From the NCBI RefSeq assembly GCF_007992115.1, contig NZ_BJZQ01000006.1, positions 62,001-126,000 of the forward strand: a stretch of DNA of 64,000 nt, in the 5' to 3' direction. How positions within the stretch are numbered: position 1 is the stretch's first letter; each line of letters starts with the position of its first letter. The position numbers were made by a program, and so were the translations under genes. The stretch comes from Aeromicrobium flavum (GTDB lineage: Bacteria > Actinomycetota > Actinomycetes > Propionibacteriales > Nocardioidaceae). The notes under the pieces were generated by a model. It was not told the origin of the DNA and did not search any database. It worked only from the letters and a program-made list of their open reading frames with translations. Shown here piece by piece: positions 44,793 through 54,273 of the stretch.

Positions 44793-45356
44793 TCAGGCGA
44801 CCTGGACCAGCGTCTCCTGCACGAAGCCCAGCCAGTCGAAGACGTCGCCCATCGCGACCGTGGCCTCGTCGTCGGACTCCGCGAGCCGCTCGGCGTCCTC
44901 CTCGGTCTCGATGCCCAGCCGGACTGCCAGCGCGATGCGGATGTCGGTCAGCGCGCGCAGCCAGCCCATGACCTGGGTCGCGTCGAGCTCGACCTCGACG
45001 TTCTTGGCGCCGACGTCCAGGCCGCCGGCCTCGAGGCACTCGATGAGCACCCGGGCGTTGCCGACCTTCGTCGCGGTCAGCGACTGCTCGGTGAAGCGGC
45101 GGAACTCGGCGGCCTCGGTCGGGTCGTCGCGGTAGGCGTCGGGAAGCAGCCGCGCCAGCACCGGGTCCTCCGGCGGCAGCACCGGCCCGGTCATGCCGAT
45201 CATCTGCGCGAGCGGATCGGGCTCGGACTCACTCGGCGCGTTGCGGTCCTGCAGCAACTCGACCACCTGGCTGGCGAGGTTGACCAACAGCTGCGCCTCG
45301 TTGAGTTCGAAGACGGCGGTGACGGTGCCGCGACGACGGCGACGGAACGGCTTCAC
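44793..45356 (-). CDS. DUF2017 protein (Rv1332-like)
   Basis: 187 residues from GTG overlapping the clpS stop (GTGA). [20 protein letters not shown] and [21 protein letters not shown] are typical of the actinobacterial DUF2017 family always following clpS. Helical, cytosolic, acidic. Coupling to ClpS suggests a role in the N-end-rule or ClpCP proteolysis; no direct evidence. Confidence 0.9.
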   Translation of the reverse strand: MKPFRRRRRGTVTAVFELNEAQLLVNLASQVVELLQDRNAPSESEPDPLAQMIGMTGPVLPPEDPVLARLLPDAYRDDPTEAAEFRRFTEQSLTATKVGNARVLIECLEAGGLDVGAKNVEVELDATQVMGWLRALTDIRIALAVRLGIETEEDAERLAESDDEATVAMGDVFDWLGFVQETLVQVA

Positions 45357-45649
45357 ACGTCACTCCGCTCGAGGGTGGCCCAGAGGCCGTACTCGTGCAT
45401 CGCCTGGACGTGCCGCTCCTGCTCCTCGCGGCGGCCGCTGGAGACGACGGCGCGGCCCTCCTCGTGCACGGCGAGCATCAGCTGATTGGCCTTCTCCTCG
45501 GTGTAGCCGAAGTAGGTCCGGAAGACGAACGCCACGTACGACATCAGGTTGACCGGGTCGTTCCAGACGATGGTCACCCACGGGTCCTCGAGCTGGACGA
45601 CGAGGTCGGACTCCGGCTTCTCGGTCTCGACGGGGGTGGGGGTGGTCAC
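45353..45649 (-). CDS. clpS: ATP-dependent Clp protease adaptor ClpS
   Basis: 98 residues. [21 protein letters not shown] is the N-degron binding motif of ClpS, with [15 protein letters not shown] following. It delivers N-end-rule substrates to ClpC1/ClpAP. Divergent from pncB, as in M. tuberculosis (Rv1330c-Rv1331). Confidence 0.95.
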   Translation of the reverse strand: MTTPTPVETEKPESDLVVQLEDPWVTIVWNDPVNLMSYVAFVFRTYFGYTEEKANQLMLAVHEEGRAVVSSGRREEQERHVQAMHEYGLWATLERSDV

Positions 45650-45710
45650 TCCCCCATTGTGCCTGCCGCGCTCCGGGGCACGCAGGCCGCCGGGGACCTA
45701 CGCTGAGTCC

Positions 45711-47003
45711 ATGGTGTCGACCGCGCTGCTGACCGATCACTACGAGCTGACGATGCTGCAGGCCACGCTCGCCGACGGCACCGCCGAGCGGCGCAGCGTG
45801 TTCGAGGTGTTCGGTCGTCGCCTCAACGCCGGACGGCGGTTCGGGGTCGTCGCCGGCACGGGGCGGGTCCTGGACGCGCTCGCCGACTTCCGCTTCGACC
45901 GCGACGAGATCGACTTCCTGCGCGCACGGAAGGTCGTCGACGACTCCACCTGCGACTGGCTGGCCGACTACCGCTTCACGGGCGACATCTGGGGCTACCC
46001 CGAGGGCGAGCTGTGGTTCCCCGGCTCGCCGATCCTGCGGGTCGACGCCTCGTTCGGCGAGGGGGTCATCCTCGAGACGCTGATCCTGTCGATCCTCAAC
46101 CACGACTCGGCGATCGCCTCCGCGGCGACGCGCATGACGATGGCGGCGGGCGACCGTCCCTGCATCGAGATGGGCACCCGCCGCACCCACGAGGAGGCCG
46201 CGGTCGCCTCCGCCCGCGCGGCCTACATCTGCGGCTTCGCCGCGACGTCCAACCTGGAGGCCGGCCGGCGCTACGGCATCCCCACCGCAGGCACGGCCGC
46301 GCACGCGTTCACGCTCGTCCACGACACCGAGCGCGACGCGTTCACGTCGCAGGTGCGCTCGCTGGGCCATGACACCACGCTGCTCGTCGACACGTACGAC
46401 ACGACGCAGGGCGTCGCCACGGCCATCGAGGTCGGTGGCGCGAGCCTCGGCGGCGTGCGCCTGGACTCCGGCGACCTCGGCGACGTGGCCCGCGTGACGC
46501 GTGCCCAGCTCGACGCCGCCGGCAACACCGGCACCCGCATCACCGTCACGAGCGACCTCGACGAGTACGCCATCGCCGCGCTCGCGGTCGCGCCCGTCGA
46601 CGGCTACGGCGTCGGCACGTCCCTGGTGACGGGCTCGGGATCCCCCACGAGCGGCTTCGTCTACAAGCTCGTCGCCCGCGCCGCCGACGACGGCACGATG
46701 ATCGGCGTCGCGAAGAAGAGCAAGGACAAGGCCTCGGTCGGCGGTCGCAAGACGGCGCTGCGGCGGCTGAGCGCCTCCGGTGTCGCCGAGGCCGAGGTCA
46801 TCGGCATCGACATCACGCCGCGCGACGACGGCGACGACCGAGAGCTGATGGTGCCGCTCGTGGAGGGCGGCAAGCGGGTCCACGACGCGACCCTCGACGA
46901 CGCCCGCGAGCGGTTGCAGGCGTCCCTGGGCGAGCTGCCCGCCGCGGCACGTCGCCTGTCGAAGGGCGACCCCGCCATCCCCACGATCTTCGAGGAGGAC
47001 TGA
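45711..47003 (+). CDS. pncB: Nicotinate phosphoribosyltransferase
   Basis: 430 residues. LLTDHYELTMLQ opening, EMGTRRTHEEAA, TSNLEAGRRYGIPTAGTAAH, VRLDSGDLGD and GVGTSLVTG are the PncB landmarks. It makes nicotinate mononucleotide from nicotinate, ATP and PRPP. pncA follows one base after the stop, completing the nicotinamide-to-NaMN salvage route. Confidence 0.95.
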   Translation: MVSTALLTDHYELTMLQATLADGTAERRSVFEVFGRRLNAGRRFGVVAGTGRVLDALADFRFDRDEIDFLRARKVVDDSTCDWLADYRFTGDIWGYPEGELWFPGSPILRVDASFGEGVILETLILSILNHDSAIASAATRMTMAAGDRPCIEMGTRRTHEEAAVASARAAYICGFAATSNLEAGRRYGIPTAGTAAHAFTLVHDTERDAFTSQVRSLGHDTTLLVDTYDTTQGVATAIEVGGASLGGVRLDSGDLGDVARVTRAQLDAAGNTGTRITVTSDLDEYAIAALAVAPVDGYGVGTSLVTGSGSPTSGFVYKLVARAADDGTMIGVAKKSKDKASVGGRKTALRRLSASGVAEAEVIGIDITPRDDGDDRELMVPLVEGGKRVHDATLDDARERLQASLGELPAAARRLSKGDPAIPTIFEED

Positions 47004-47004
47004 C

Positions 47005-47592
47005 ATGGCCGCACCGCGCACGCTGGTCGTCGTCGATGTCCAGAACGACTTCTGCGAAGGCGGCTCGCTGGCCGTCAGCGGGGGTGCCGCGGTGGCCGAG
47101 GCCGTCGCCGACCTCATCGCCGAGGGCGAGTACGACCTCGTCATCGCCACGCGCGACCACCACATCGACCCGGGCTCGCACTTCAGCGAGGAGCCGGACT
47201 ACGTCGACTCCTGGCCCCCGCACTGCGTGGTGGGCACGCCCGGGGTCGAGCTGCATCCTCCGCTGACCGACGACCTGTTCGCCGCGATCTTCGACAAGGG
47301 CGAGTACGAGGCGGCGTACTCCGGGTTCGAGGGCACCGACCGCGAGGGCCGCGGACTGGCCGACTTCCTGCGCGAGCACGACGTCGAGCAGATCGACGTG
47401 TGCGGCATCGCCACCGACCACTGCGTCCGGGCCACCGCCCTCGACGGCGCCGGCGAGGGCTTCAAGGTCACCGTGCTGCAGGACCTGACCGCCGCCGTCA
47501 CCCCCGAGAACATCAACCGCGTGCAGCAGGAGTGGGCCGCCGCCGGGATCTCGACCTCGGCGCCCCGGCTGGACCCGCCGCGCGACGCCTGA
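47005..47592 (+). CDS. pncA: Nicotinamidase
   Basis: 195 residues. Catalytic Asp in VVDVQNDFCEGGSL (near residue 11), metal site DHHIDPGSHF, catalytic Lys in FDKGEYEAAYSGF and Cys in GIATDHCVRATALD. It deaminates nicotinamide to nicotinate for PncB; homologues activate pyrazinamide. ATG one base after pncB stop, so one operon. Confidence 0.95.
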   Translation: MAAPRTLVVVDVQNDFCEGGSLAVSGGAAVAEAVADLIAEGEYDLVIATRDHHIDPGSHFSEEPDYVDSWPPHCVVGTPGVELHPPLTDDLFAAIFDKGEYEAAYSGFEGTDREGRGLADFLREHDVEQIDVCGIATDHCVRATALDGAGEGFKVTVLQDLTAAVTPENINRVQQEWAAAGISTSAPRLDPPRDA

Positions 47593-47597
47593 TCCCG

Positions 47598-48626
47598 TCA
47601 GCCGGCGAGCAGCTCGAGCGTGCGGACACGACCCGGCGTGGTGCGCGGGTCGGCGCCGCGTCGCGCGGACGCGACCGGGTGCAGCATGACCTCGTCGACG
47701 TCGAACTCGGCCGCGAGCTCCTCGAGCTCCTTGCGGGCGGTGTCGGGATCGCCCACGACCATGCGGGCCAGGCCGGAGTCGACGAGCGACTCCATCCCCG
47801 GGTCGAGCTCGAGCGCCTCGGCGTCCTCGACGAGGTCGATGGGCGCGAGCGGCTTGCCCGTCATCAGCCGGGCCATGTTCTGCAGGTTGGGCAGCGCCAG
47901 CGCGGTGGCCTCGTCGGAGGTCTCCGCCACCACGATGTTCGCGGTCAGGAACGTCGTGGGCCGTTCGCACAGGTCGCTGGGCCGGAACTCGCTGCGGTAG
48001 ACCGCCAGCGCCTCGGCCGTGCCCTTGCCGCTGAAGTGGTGGGCGAAGACGTACGGCAGGCCCTTGGCCGCGGCCAGGTGCGCCGAGTACATCGACGAGC
48101 CGAGCAGCCACATCTGCGGCGCGCTCACCGCGGCGGGGGTCGCCTTCAGCACGTACTGCTGGTTCGGGATCGGCACCCGGACGCCCCGGCCGTCCATCAG
48201 CGCGACGACGTCGTCGAGGTACTGCGGGAAGTTGCTGATGTCGGAGTCGTCACGTCCGGCAGCGCCACGCAGCGCCCACGAGGTGACGGGGTCCGAGCCG
48301 GGGGCCCGACCGATGCCCAGGTCGATGCGCCCGGGGAAAGCGGCCTCCAGCAGCGCGAACTGCTCGGCGACCGCGAGCGGAGCGTGGTTGGGCAGCATGA
48401 CGCCGCCCGATCCCACGCGGATCCGCTCCGTGGCGGCGGCGAGCAGGGCGATGAGGACCGGCGGGGACGCCGCGGCGACGGCCGGCATGTTGTGGTGCTC
48501 GGCCACCCAGTAGCGCTCGAATCCCAGCCGATCGGCCGTGCGCGCCAGGTCGGTGGCCGCGGCGACGGCATCACCCGTGGTCTGGTCGGTGCGGACAGGG
48601 ACGAGATCCAGGACCGAGAACTTCAT
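47598..48626 (-). CDS. LLM-class flavin-dependent oxidoreductase
   Basis: 342 residues. Bacterial luciferase-like fold: FERYWVAEHHNMPAVAA (near residue 43), RIRVGSGGVMLPNHAPLAVAE, PGRIDLGIGRAPGSD, and MVVGDPDTARKELEEL near the end. These use FMNH2 or F420 to hydroxylate or oxidise small substrates; the YwcH/alkanal group is a reasonable guess. Convergent with pncA. Confidence 0.9.
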   Translation of the reverse strand: MKFSVLDLVPVRTDQTTGDAVAAATDLARTADRLGFERYWVAEHHNMPAVAAASPPVLIALLAAATERIRVGSGGVMLPNHAPLAVAEQFALLEAAFPGRIDLGIGRAPGSDPVTSWALRGAAGRDDSDISNFPQYLDDVVALMDGRGVRVPIPNQQYVLKATPAAVSAPQMWLLGSSMYSAHLAAAKGLPYVFAHHFSGKGTAEALAVYRSEFRPSDLCERPTTFLTANIVVAETSDEATALALPNLQNMARLMTGKPLAPIDLVEDAEALELDPGMESLVDSGLARMVVGDPDTARKELEELAAEFDVDEVMLHPVASARRGADPRTTPGRVRTLELLAG

Positions 48627-48680
48627 ACGGGTTCCAACCACGACGGGACCTCGCCGATTCCCGGGCGCTAGCGTCGGGAC

Positions 48681-49712
48681 ATGCGTGAGGCATTCGGAGC
48701 GACGTTCATCGGACCGGAGGGCTACCTCAACACGGCCTCGTACGGCCTGCCGCCGAAGACCACGGTCGATGCGCTCGAGCGCGTCCACCGGGGGTGGGCC
48801 GCGGGCACCATCGCGGGTCCGGACTTCGACGCGGACATCGCCACGGCTCGCGCCGCGTTCGCCTCGCTCGCAGGCGTCCCGGCGGGGTCGGTCGCCATGG
48901 GGTCCTCGGTCGCCGCGCTCCTCGGGCCCGTGGCATCGTCGCTCCCCGACGGTGCGCGCGTGCTCGTCGCGGAGGGCGAGTTCACCTCCGTCAGCTTCCC
49001 GTTCGCGGCGCACGGCGGCCGGGGCGTGACCGTCACGGAGGTGCCCCTCGAGCGACTGCCCGAGCTGGCCAGCGAGCACGACGTCGTCGCCGTGTCGACC
49101 GTGCAGTCCGCCGACGGGGCCCGGGTCGACCTCGCGGCGCTGCGTGCGGCCACCCGAGGCACCGACACGCTCGTCGTCCTCGACGGCACCCAGCAGCTGG
49201 GCTGGCTGCGCCTGGACCTGGCGTGGGCCGACGTGGTCGTGAGCTCCAGCTACAAGTGGATGTTGGGGCCGACGGGCGTCGCCTGGGCGTCCTACGCCGA
49301 CACGCTGGCCGAGCGCCTCGTCCCTCACCACGCCAACCGCTACGCCGGCGGGCTGCCGTGGGAGACGACCTACGGACTGCCCCTGCGGCTGGCGGACGAC
49401 GCGCGCCGCTTCGACATCTCGCCGGCGTGGTTCCCGGTCGTGGGCGCCGCCGCCAGCCTGTCGTGGATGGCGTCCCTCGACCTCGAGAGGGTCACCGCGC
49501 ACTCCCGGGCCCTGGCGGACGCGGCACGCGGCGCACTGCACCTGCCGCCGGGCGACTCGGCCATCGTGTCGATCCCGGCCGAGCATGCGGCGAAGCGCCT
49601 GCAGGAGGCGGGCTTGCGCGCCTCGGTGCGTCAGGGTGCGGCCCGGATCGCGTTCCACCTGTACAACACGCAGGACGACCTCGACCGCGTCGTCGACGCC
49701 CTGACGTCGTGA
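48681..49712 (+). CDS. Class V aminotransferase-fold PLP enzyme
   Basis: 343 residues. PLP lysine in VVVSSSYKWMLGPTGVAW (near residue 193), with Asp in VLDGTQQLG pairing with the pyridine. Resembles isopenicillin-N epimerase-like or selenocysteine lyase-like proteins. Reaction unknown. Its stop lies inside the following terminator hairpin. Confidence 0.85.
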   Translation: MREAFGATFIGPEGYLNTASYGLPPKTTVDALERVHRGWAAGTIAGPDFDADIATARAAFASLAGVPAGSVAMGSSVAALLGPVASSLPDGARVLVAEGEFTSVSFPFAAHGGRGVTVTEVPLERLPELASEHDVVAVSTVQSADGARVDLAALRAATRGTDTLVVLDGTQQLGWLRLDLAWADVVVSSSYKWMLGPTGVAWASYADTLAERLVPHHANRYAGGLPWETTYGLPLRLADDARRFDISPAWFPVVGAAASLSWMASLDLERVTAHSRALADAARGALHLPPGDSAIVSIPAEHAAKRLQEAGLRASVRQGAARIAFHLYNTQDDLDRVVDALTS

Positions 49713-49750
49713 TGCCCGGTCCCGCGGGGGAAGCTGCGGGACCGGGCATC
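49711..49750 (+). terminator. Strong intrinsic-type hairpin after PLP enzyme gene
   Basis: Perfect 15-base stem gatgcccggtcccgc/gcgggaccgggcatc with a 10-base loop. The first base pair starts inside the stop codon (TGA 49710-49712). Confidence 0.85.
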
Positions 49751-49810
49751 ACTCCCATGTGGGGAACCCTTAGTTGTACGTTCGCACAACTTATGTGAAA
49801 ACGCGAGGCC

Positions 49811-50638
49811 TCAGGTGCCCAAGTTCTCGATGAGGAAGCCGCCGGCGTAGCTGCGGATCCGCGGCGAGTCCGCGACCCGGCGCGGCTCTCGCCGCTCCGG
49901 GAGGAAGCGCACGACCCGGCCCCGCAGCCGCAGGGCGCCGTGGGAGGCGCGCTCGAACCACACCGGCGGATGGTCGTAGCCGAAGGCCTCGCGCAGGTGC
50001 GGGTCCATGATGGCGATGCTGAAGCGACGCACCACCGGGGCCAGCGGCCGCGGGTAGAACGAGATCAGCAGGTCCAGCGTCGCGTCGGCGACGGCTCGCG
50101 ACTTCGGGTCGAACACGAAGTGCTCGGCCTCGTAGTCGTCCAGCAGGCGCGCGAAGCCGGTGAGGTCCTCGGGCAGGTCGCGGATGCCCATGAGGGCGCC
50201 GAGCCGGCGGTAGTAGGCCACGCCCGCGACGTCCTCCTCCGGGGTGGGCCGACGCCACCCGTAGCGATGGACCCACCGGTTCGGCATCACGACGAACGTG
50301 GCCAGGACGTAGCGCATGTCGTCGTTGGTGATGTCGTACCTGCCGTGCATCTGGTTCATCCGGCGGATGGCGGCCCGGCCCGGATCGGTCTCCATCCCCC
50401 GGTCGACGATCTCGCCGAGGATCAGGGCGGTGTCATCGTGCCGTCGCTGCGTGTCGGTCGTGAACTGTTGCGTGTCGTACAGCAGGCGACCGATCGACGG
50501 CACCGCGTACGTGCGGAACAGCGCGAAGCTGAGCGCCTGCTCGAGGTCCCACGGGAAGTCGTACTGGCCGAAGAGGCGCGAGATCTCCTCGTAGTCGACC
50601 AGCGGGTCGAGGCCGGCCGACCGCACCCGGCGGGTCAC
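49811..50638 (-). CDS. DUF2236 oxygenase (MpaB/latex-clearing-like)
   Basis: 275 residues from GTG overlapping the hydrolase stop (GTGA). MHGRYDITNDDMRYVLATFVV and RYGWRRPTPEED around residues 95-130 include histidines that may bind heme, as in DUF2236/MpaB and Lcp relatives. All helical. The coupled esterase suggests a two-step attack on an ester or hydrocarbon. Reaction not determined. Confidence 0.82.
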   Translation of the reverse strand: MTRRVRSAGLDPLVDYEEISRLFGQYDFPWDLEQALSFALFRTYAVPSIGRLLYDTQQFTTDTQRRHDDTALILGEIVDRGMETDPGRAAIRRMNQMHGRYDITNDDMRYVLATFVVMPNRWVHRYGWRRPTPEEDVAGVAYYRRLGALMGIRDLPEDLTGFARLLDDYEAEHFVFDPKSRAVADATLDLLISFYPRPLAPVVRRFSIAIMDPHLREAFGYDHPPVWFERASHGALRLRGRVVRFLPERREPRRVADSPRIRSYAGGFLIENLGT

Positions 50639-51600
50639 CCCGGCACCACCACGTGGGCGGCGACATAGTCGACGATGTCCGAGACCGCGCGGTGCGCCAC
50701 GGGCGAGACGCCGGGGAGGCTGAGGAACCCGTGCACGGCGCCCGGGTACTCGCGGTACCGCACGCGCACTCCCGCTCGCTGGAGCGCGTCGCGGTAGTGC
50801 ACGCCGTTGTCGAGCAACGGGTCGTGGTCGGCGGTCAGGATGAACGCCCCGGGGAGGTCGTCGAAGGACTTGGCGCGCAACGGCGACGCCAGCGGGTCCT
50901 GCGTGCCGTACGCGTCGCCGAGGTACAGGTGGGCGAACGCGGACATGTTCTTCGCGCTGAGGACCGGCTCGTCGGGCATCCGCAGCTCGGAGGCGAACTT
51001 CTCGTACATCTCGACCGCGGGGTAGATCAGCACCTGGGCGCGCAGGCGCGGGCCGCCCTCGACGACCGAGCGCTGCGCCGCGACGGCGGCGAGGTTGCCC
51101 CCGGCGCTGTCGCCCATGACCCCGATCCGGTCGACGTCGAGGCCGAGCTCGTCGGCGTGGTCGGCGATCCAGTTCAGCGCCTCCCACGTGTCGTCGACCG
51201 CGGCGGGGAACGGGTGCTCGGGAGCGAGGCGGTAGGACGGCGAGATCACCGTGGCGCCGCTGCCGGCGGCCACCCGCGAGGCGAGCCACGCCGACTGGTC
51301 GGGCGACCCCTGCACCCAGCCGCCGCCGTGGAAGTTGACGATCACCGGACGCCTCCCACCGACGCCGGTCGGACGGTGGATCAGCGCGGTGAGCGTCCGG
51401 CCCCGGAGGGGGATCTCGATGGTCTCGGCACGGGCCCGTCGATCGGGCGTGCCGAACACGGCCCGACCGACGGGCGTGTTCATCAGCCGCGTGCGCTGGG
51501 CCCGCAGCGCGGCGTGGTCGGTGGCCTCCTCGACGGGGGTGGCGAGGCGTCCGAGGACGGTCGCGAAGACCTGGGTGCGCAGCGGCAGTCGGGCAGTCAC
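50635..51600 (-). CDS. HSL-family alpha/beta hydrolase (esterase)
   Basis: 321 residues. HGGGWVQGSP (oxyanion hole, near residue 91), nucleophile GDSAGGNLAA (near residue 167), acid in DHDPLLDNG and His in GAVHGFLSLPG. The hormone-sensitive lipase group cleaves short acyl esters. Translationally coupled to the DUF2236 gene. Confidence 0.9.
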   Translation of the reverse strand: MTARLPLRTQVFATVLGRLATPVEEATDHAALRAQRTRLMNTPVGRAVFGTPDRRARAETIEIPLRGRTLTALIHRPTGVGGRRPVIVNFHGGGWVQGSPDQSAWLASRVAAGSGATVISPSYRLAPEHPFPAAVDDTWEALNWIADHADELGLDVDRIGVMGDSAGGNLAAVAAQRSVVEGGPRLRAQVLIYPAVEMYEKFASELRMPDEPVLSAKNMSAFAHLYLGDAYGTQDPLASPLRAKSFDDLPGAFILTADHDPLLDNGVHYRDALQRAGVRVRYREYPGAVHGFLSLPGVSPVAHRAVSDIVDYVAAHVVVPG

Positions 51601-51655
51601 GCGGCCAGCCTAGGGGTCAGGCGTGACGTGGGTCACCGTCCCGCCGCTCCCCCGG

Positions 51656-53347
51656 TCAGCCGGACGCGCGCAGGGCCCAGTCACGGAGCTTGTCGATGCG
51701 GCTCTGCAGCTGGGGCACCGTGGCCTGCGCGGCGGCGGGGCCGCCGCACTCCTGGCGCAGCTTGTTGTGCGTGACGCCGTGCGGCGTGCCGGTGCGGTGG
51801 TGCCATGCGGCGACGAGGGAGTTGAGCTCGCGGCGCAGCTCGGCGCGGCGCTCGTACTCGACGTCGGCGGCGGCGCGGACCGGCGCCTCCACGCGCTTGC
51901 GGGCGCGCGCGCTGCGCAGCAGCTCGGCCACCTGGTCGCGCTCGAGCAGGCCCGGGATGCCCAGGAAGTCGAGCTCGTCGCCGTCGCCGGCGACCATCTC
52001 GTAGTCGATCGGCGAGAACTCGTCGCCGTCGAACAGGACCCGGTCGAAGGACGCCTCGCTGCCGATCGCGGCGTACTGGTTGCCCAGCTCGTCGCTGGCG
52101 CCCTCGGACGCGTTGGCGCGCGCGATGAGCGCCTCCTCGGCGGCGAAGAGGTCGCCCTCGTCGTGCACCGGGCGGCCGATGACGTGGTCGCGCTCGGCCT
52201 CGAGGTCGGCGGCCAGCTTCAGCAGGCCGGGGACGCTGGGCAGGAAGACCGAGGCGGTCTCGCCGCGACGGCGCGCGCGGACGAAGCGGCCGATGGCCTG
52301 GGCGAAGTACAGGGGCGTGGCGACCGTGGTGGCGTAGACGCCGACCGCCAGGCGCGGCACGTCGACGCCCTCGCTGACCATCCGCACCGCCACCATCCAC
52401 GGGTCGGTGCCCGCCGCGAACTCGGCGATCCGCGCACTCGAGCCCGGCTCGTCGGACAGCACGAGCGTCGGCTCGGAGCCCGTCAGCTCCTTCAGCAGCT
52501 TGGCGTAGGCGCGGGCCGAGGTCTGGTCGCTGGCGATCACGAGGCCGCCGGCGTCGTGGATGTCGCGGCGGACCTCGAGGAGGCGCTTGTGAGCGGCCTG
52601 CAGCACCGCCGGCACCCACGAGCCGTTCGGGTCGAGCGCGGTGCGCAGGGCCTGGGCCGTCTGGTCCTTCGTGAGCGGCTCGCCCAGGCGCGCCGATACC
52701 TCGTCGCCGGCGCTCGTGCGCCACTGCATCTCGCCCGAGTACGCCATGAACAGGACGGGCCGGACGACGCCCTCCTTCAGCGCGGACCCGTAGCCGTACG
52801 CGTAGTCGGCGACGCTGGAGATCGATCCGTCGCCGACCGGCGCGTAGGTGACGAACGGGATCGGGTTGTCGTCGGAGCGGAACGGCGTGCCGGTGAGCGC
52901 CAGGCGCCGGACGGCCGGCTCGCACGCCTCGAGCACGGCGTCGCCCCAGCTGAGGGCGTCTCCGGCGTGGTGGATCTCGTCGAGGATCACCAGGGTGCGG
53001 CTGCGCTCGATGCGCACGCGGTGCCCGACCGGGTTGGTGGCCAGGCCCGCATAGGTGACGCAGTACCCGTCGAAGCGGGCGCCGAGCGCGCCGCTGAGGT
53101 TGGGCTCGAGCGCGATGCCCGAGCGTGCGGCGGCCTGCGCCCACTGGCTCTTGAGGTGCTCGGTGGGAGCGACCACGACCACGCGCTCGATGATGCGGCG
53201 GTGCAGCAGATCGGCCGCGATCGTCAGCGCGAACGTGGTCTTGCCCGCGCCGGGCGTGGCGACGGTGAGGAAGTCGGCCGGTTGCGTGCGGGCGTACTGG
53301 TCGAACGCCTCACGCTGCCAGGCCCGGAGTGACTGGGCCGAGCTCAC
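51656..53347 (-). CDS. DEAD/DEAH-box helicase (Rv1179c/Rv2917-like)
   Basis: 563 residues from GTG. Motif I ATPGAGKTT (near residue 31), motif II DEIHHAGD, motif III ALTGTPFRSD, motif VI-like QAIGRFVRARRRGE. The C-terminal 130 residues are family specific and helical. Likely a DNA helicase of unknown role in repair. It overlaps the DUF3039 gene (GTGA), a pairing common in actinobacteria. Confidence 0.9.
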   Translation of the reverse strand: MSSAQSLRAWQREAFDQYARTQPADFLTVATPGAGKTTFALTIAADLLHRRIIERVVVVAPTEHLKSQWAQAAARSGIALEPNLSGALGARFDGYCVTYAGLATNPVGHRVRIERSRTLVILDEIHHAGDALSWGDAVLEACEPAVRRLALTGTPFRSDDNPIPFVTYAPVGDGSISSVADYAYGYGSALKEGVVRPVLFMAYSGEMQWRTSAGDEVSARLGEPLTKDQTAQALRTALDPNGSWVPAVLQAAHKRLLEVRRDIHDAGGLVIASDQTSARAYAKLLKELTGSEPTLVLSDEPGSSARIAEFAAGTDPWMVAVRMVSEGVDVPRLAVGVYATTVATPLYFAQAIGRFVRARRRGETASVFLPSVPGLLKLAADLEAERDHVIGRPVHDEGDLFAAEEALIARANASEGASDELGNQYAAIGSEASFDRVLFDGDEFSPIDYEMVAGDGDELDFLGIPGLLERDQVAELLRSARARKRVEAPVRAAADVEYERRAELRRELNSLVAAWHHRTGTPHGVTHNKLRQECGGPAAAQATVPQLQSRIDKLRDWALRASG

Positions 53348-53625
53348 TGGTCGGAGTCACTCCCGGAGCCGTCGTCGTCGCCGGGGTTGAAGTTCTCCCA
53401 GATGTCCTTGCACTCGGGGCACACGGGGAATCGCTGGGGGTCGCGGCTGGGGACCCACACCTTGCCGCACAGCGCGATGACGGGCGTGCCCATCACCATC
53501 GCCTCGGTCAGCTTGTCCTTCGGGACGTAGTGGCTGAAGCGCTCATGGTCGCCGTTGTCGAGGCGCTGTTCGGTGCGCTCGTCTGTGACGGTCTGGGCAC
53601 CGCGGCCGAAGAATCCCACCCCCAC
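53344..53625 (-). CDS. DUF3039 zinc-ribbon-like protein
   Basis: 93 residues. NGDHERFSHYVPKDKLTEAMVMGTPVIALCGKVWVP then FPVCPECKDIWE: two cysteine sites (LCGK and CPEC) suggest a zinc ribbon. DUF3039 family, usually coupled to a DEAD/DEAH helicase as here. Function unknown; perhaps an accessory nucleic-acid-binding protein. Confidence 0.9.
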   Translation of the reverse strand: MGVGFFGRGAQTVTDERTEQRLDNGDHERFSHYVPKDKLTEAMVMGTPVIALCGKVWVPSRDPQRFPVCPECKDIWENFNPGDDDGSGSDSDQ

Positions 53626-53673
53626 ATCGTAGGCGACGGATCCGACACCGGGCGCCGGTCCACGCCGACGATC

Positions 53674-54225
53674 TCAGTTCAGGCCGGGATCCTCGGGCAG
53701 GTTCGCCCAGAAGCGCACCTCGCCACGCTGGCGGCGCAGCACCTCGGCCCACAGTCGCTCGGGCGCCGGCGAGATCAGGTCGCCCTCCTGGGCGGGCAGC
53801 ACGATCCACGCACCCTCGGCGATCTCCGCCTCCAGCTGGTCGGGCGACCACCCGGCGTACCCGGCGAAGACCCGCAGTCCCACGAGCTCGCCCCCGGCGG
53901 GCCGGGGACCGTCGAGGTCGACGAGGCCGACACGTCCATCGGTCTGCCGCCAGCCGAGGGGGCGCATCGCCATGTCGGTGACCACGCCCACGGCCAGCGC
54001 GGAGTCCATCCCCACGGGGCCGCCCTCGAACAGGCAGCCGGGGGCGTTGGCGACCTCGGCCCAGCCCGGGAGGACGTCGTCGATGTCCGACTCCAGGGGC
54101 CGGTTGACGATCACGCCCAGCGCGCCGTCCTCGTCGTGGTCCAGGACGTACACGACGCTGCGCCAGAAAGGCCCGGCCGCGATCGCGGAGGTGGCGACCA
54201 GCAGCTGGCCTCGCACCGATGCCAT
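53674..54225 (-). CDS. YqgE/AlgH family protein
   Basis: 183 residues. GQLLVATSAIAAGPFWRSVVYVLDHDEDGALGVIVNRPL opening, FEGGPVGMDSALAV and FAGYAGWSPDQLEAEI are the DUF179 hallmarks. Cytosolic beta protein of unknown function (AlgH once linked to alginate control). Divergent from the MerR gene. Confidence 0.93.
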   Translation of the reverse strand: MASVRGQLLVATSAIAAGPFWRSVVYVLDHDEDGALGVIVNRPLESDIDDVLPGWAEVANAPGCLFEGGPVGMDSALAVGVVTDMAMRPLGWRQTDGRVGLVDLDGPRPAGGELVGLRVFAGYAGWSPDQLEAEIAEGAWIVLPAQEGDLISPAPERLWAEVLRRQRGEVRFWANLPEDPGLN

Positions 54226-54260
54226 GACTCCATGATGCCTGAAACGGTGAAGTCCTCCCC

Positions 54261-54266
54261 TAGACT
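54261..54266 (+). promoter_or_regulatory. Probable -10 element of MerR-like gene
   Basis: TAGACT ends 7 bases before the ATG at 54274, with tgaaac about 16 bases upstream as a weak -35. The spacing implies a nearly or fully leaderless mRNA. Confidence 0.4.
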
Positions 54267-54273
54267 TGCCGTC

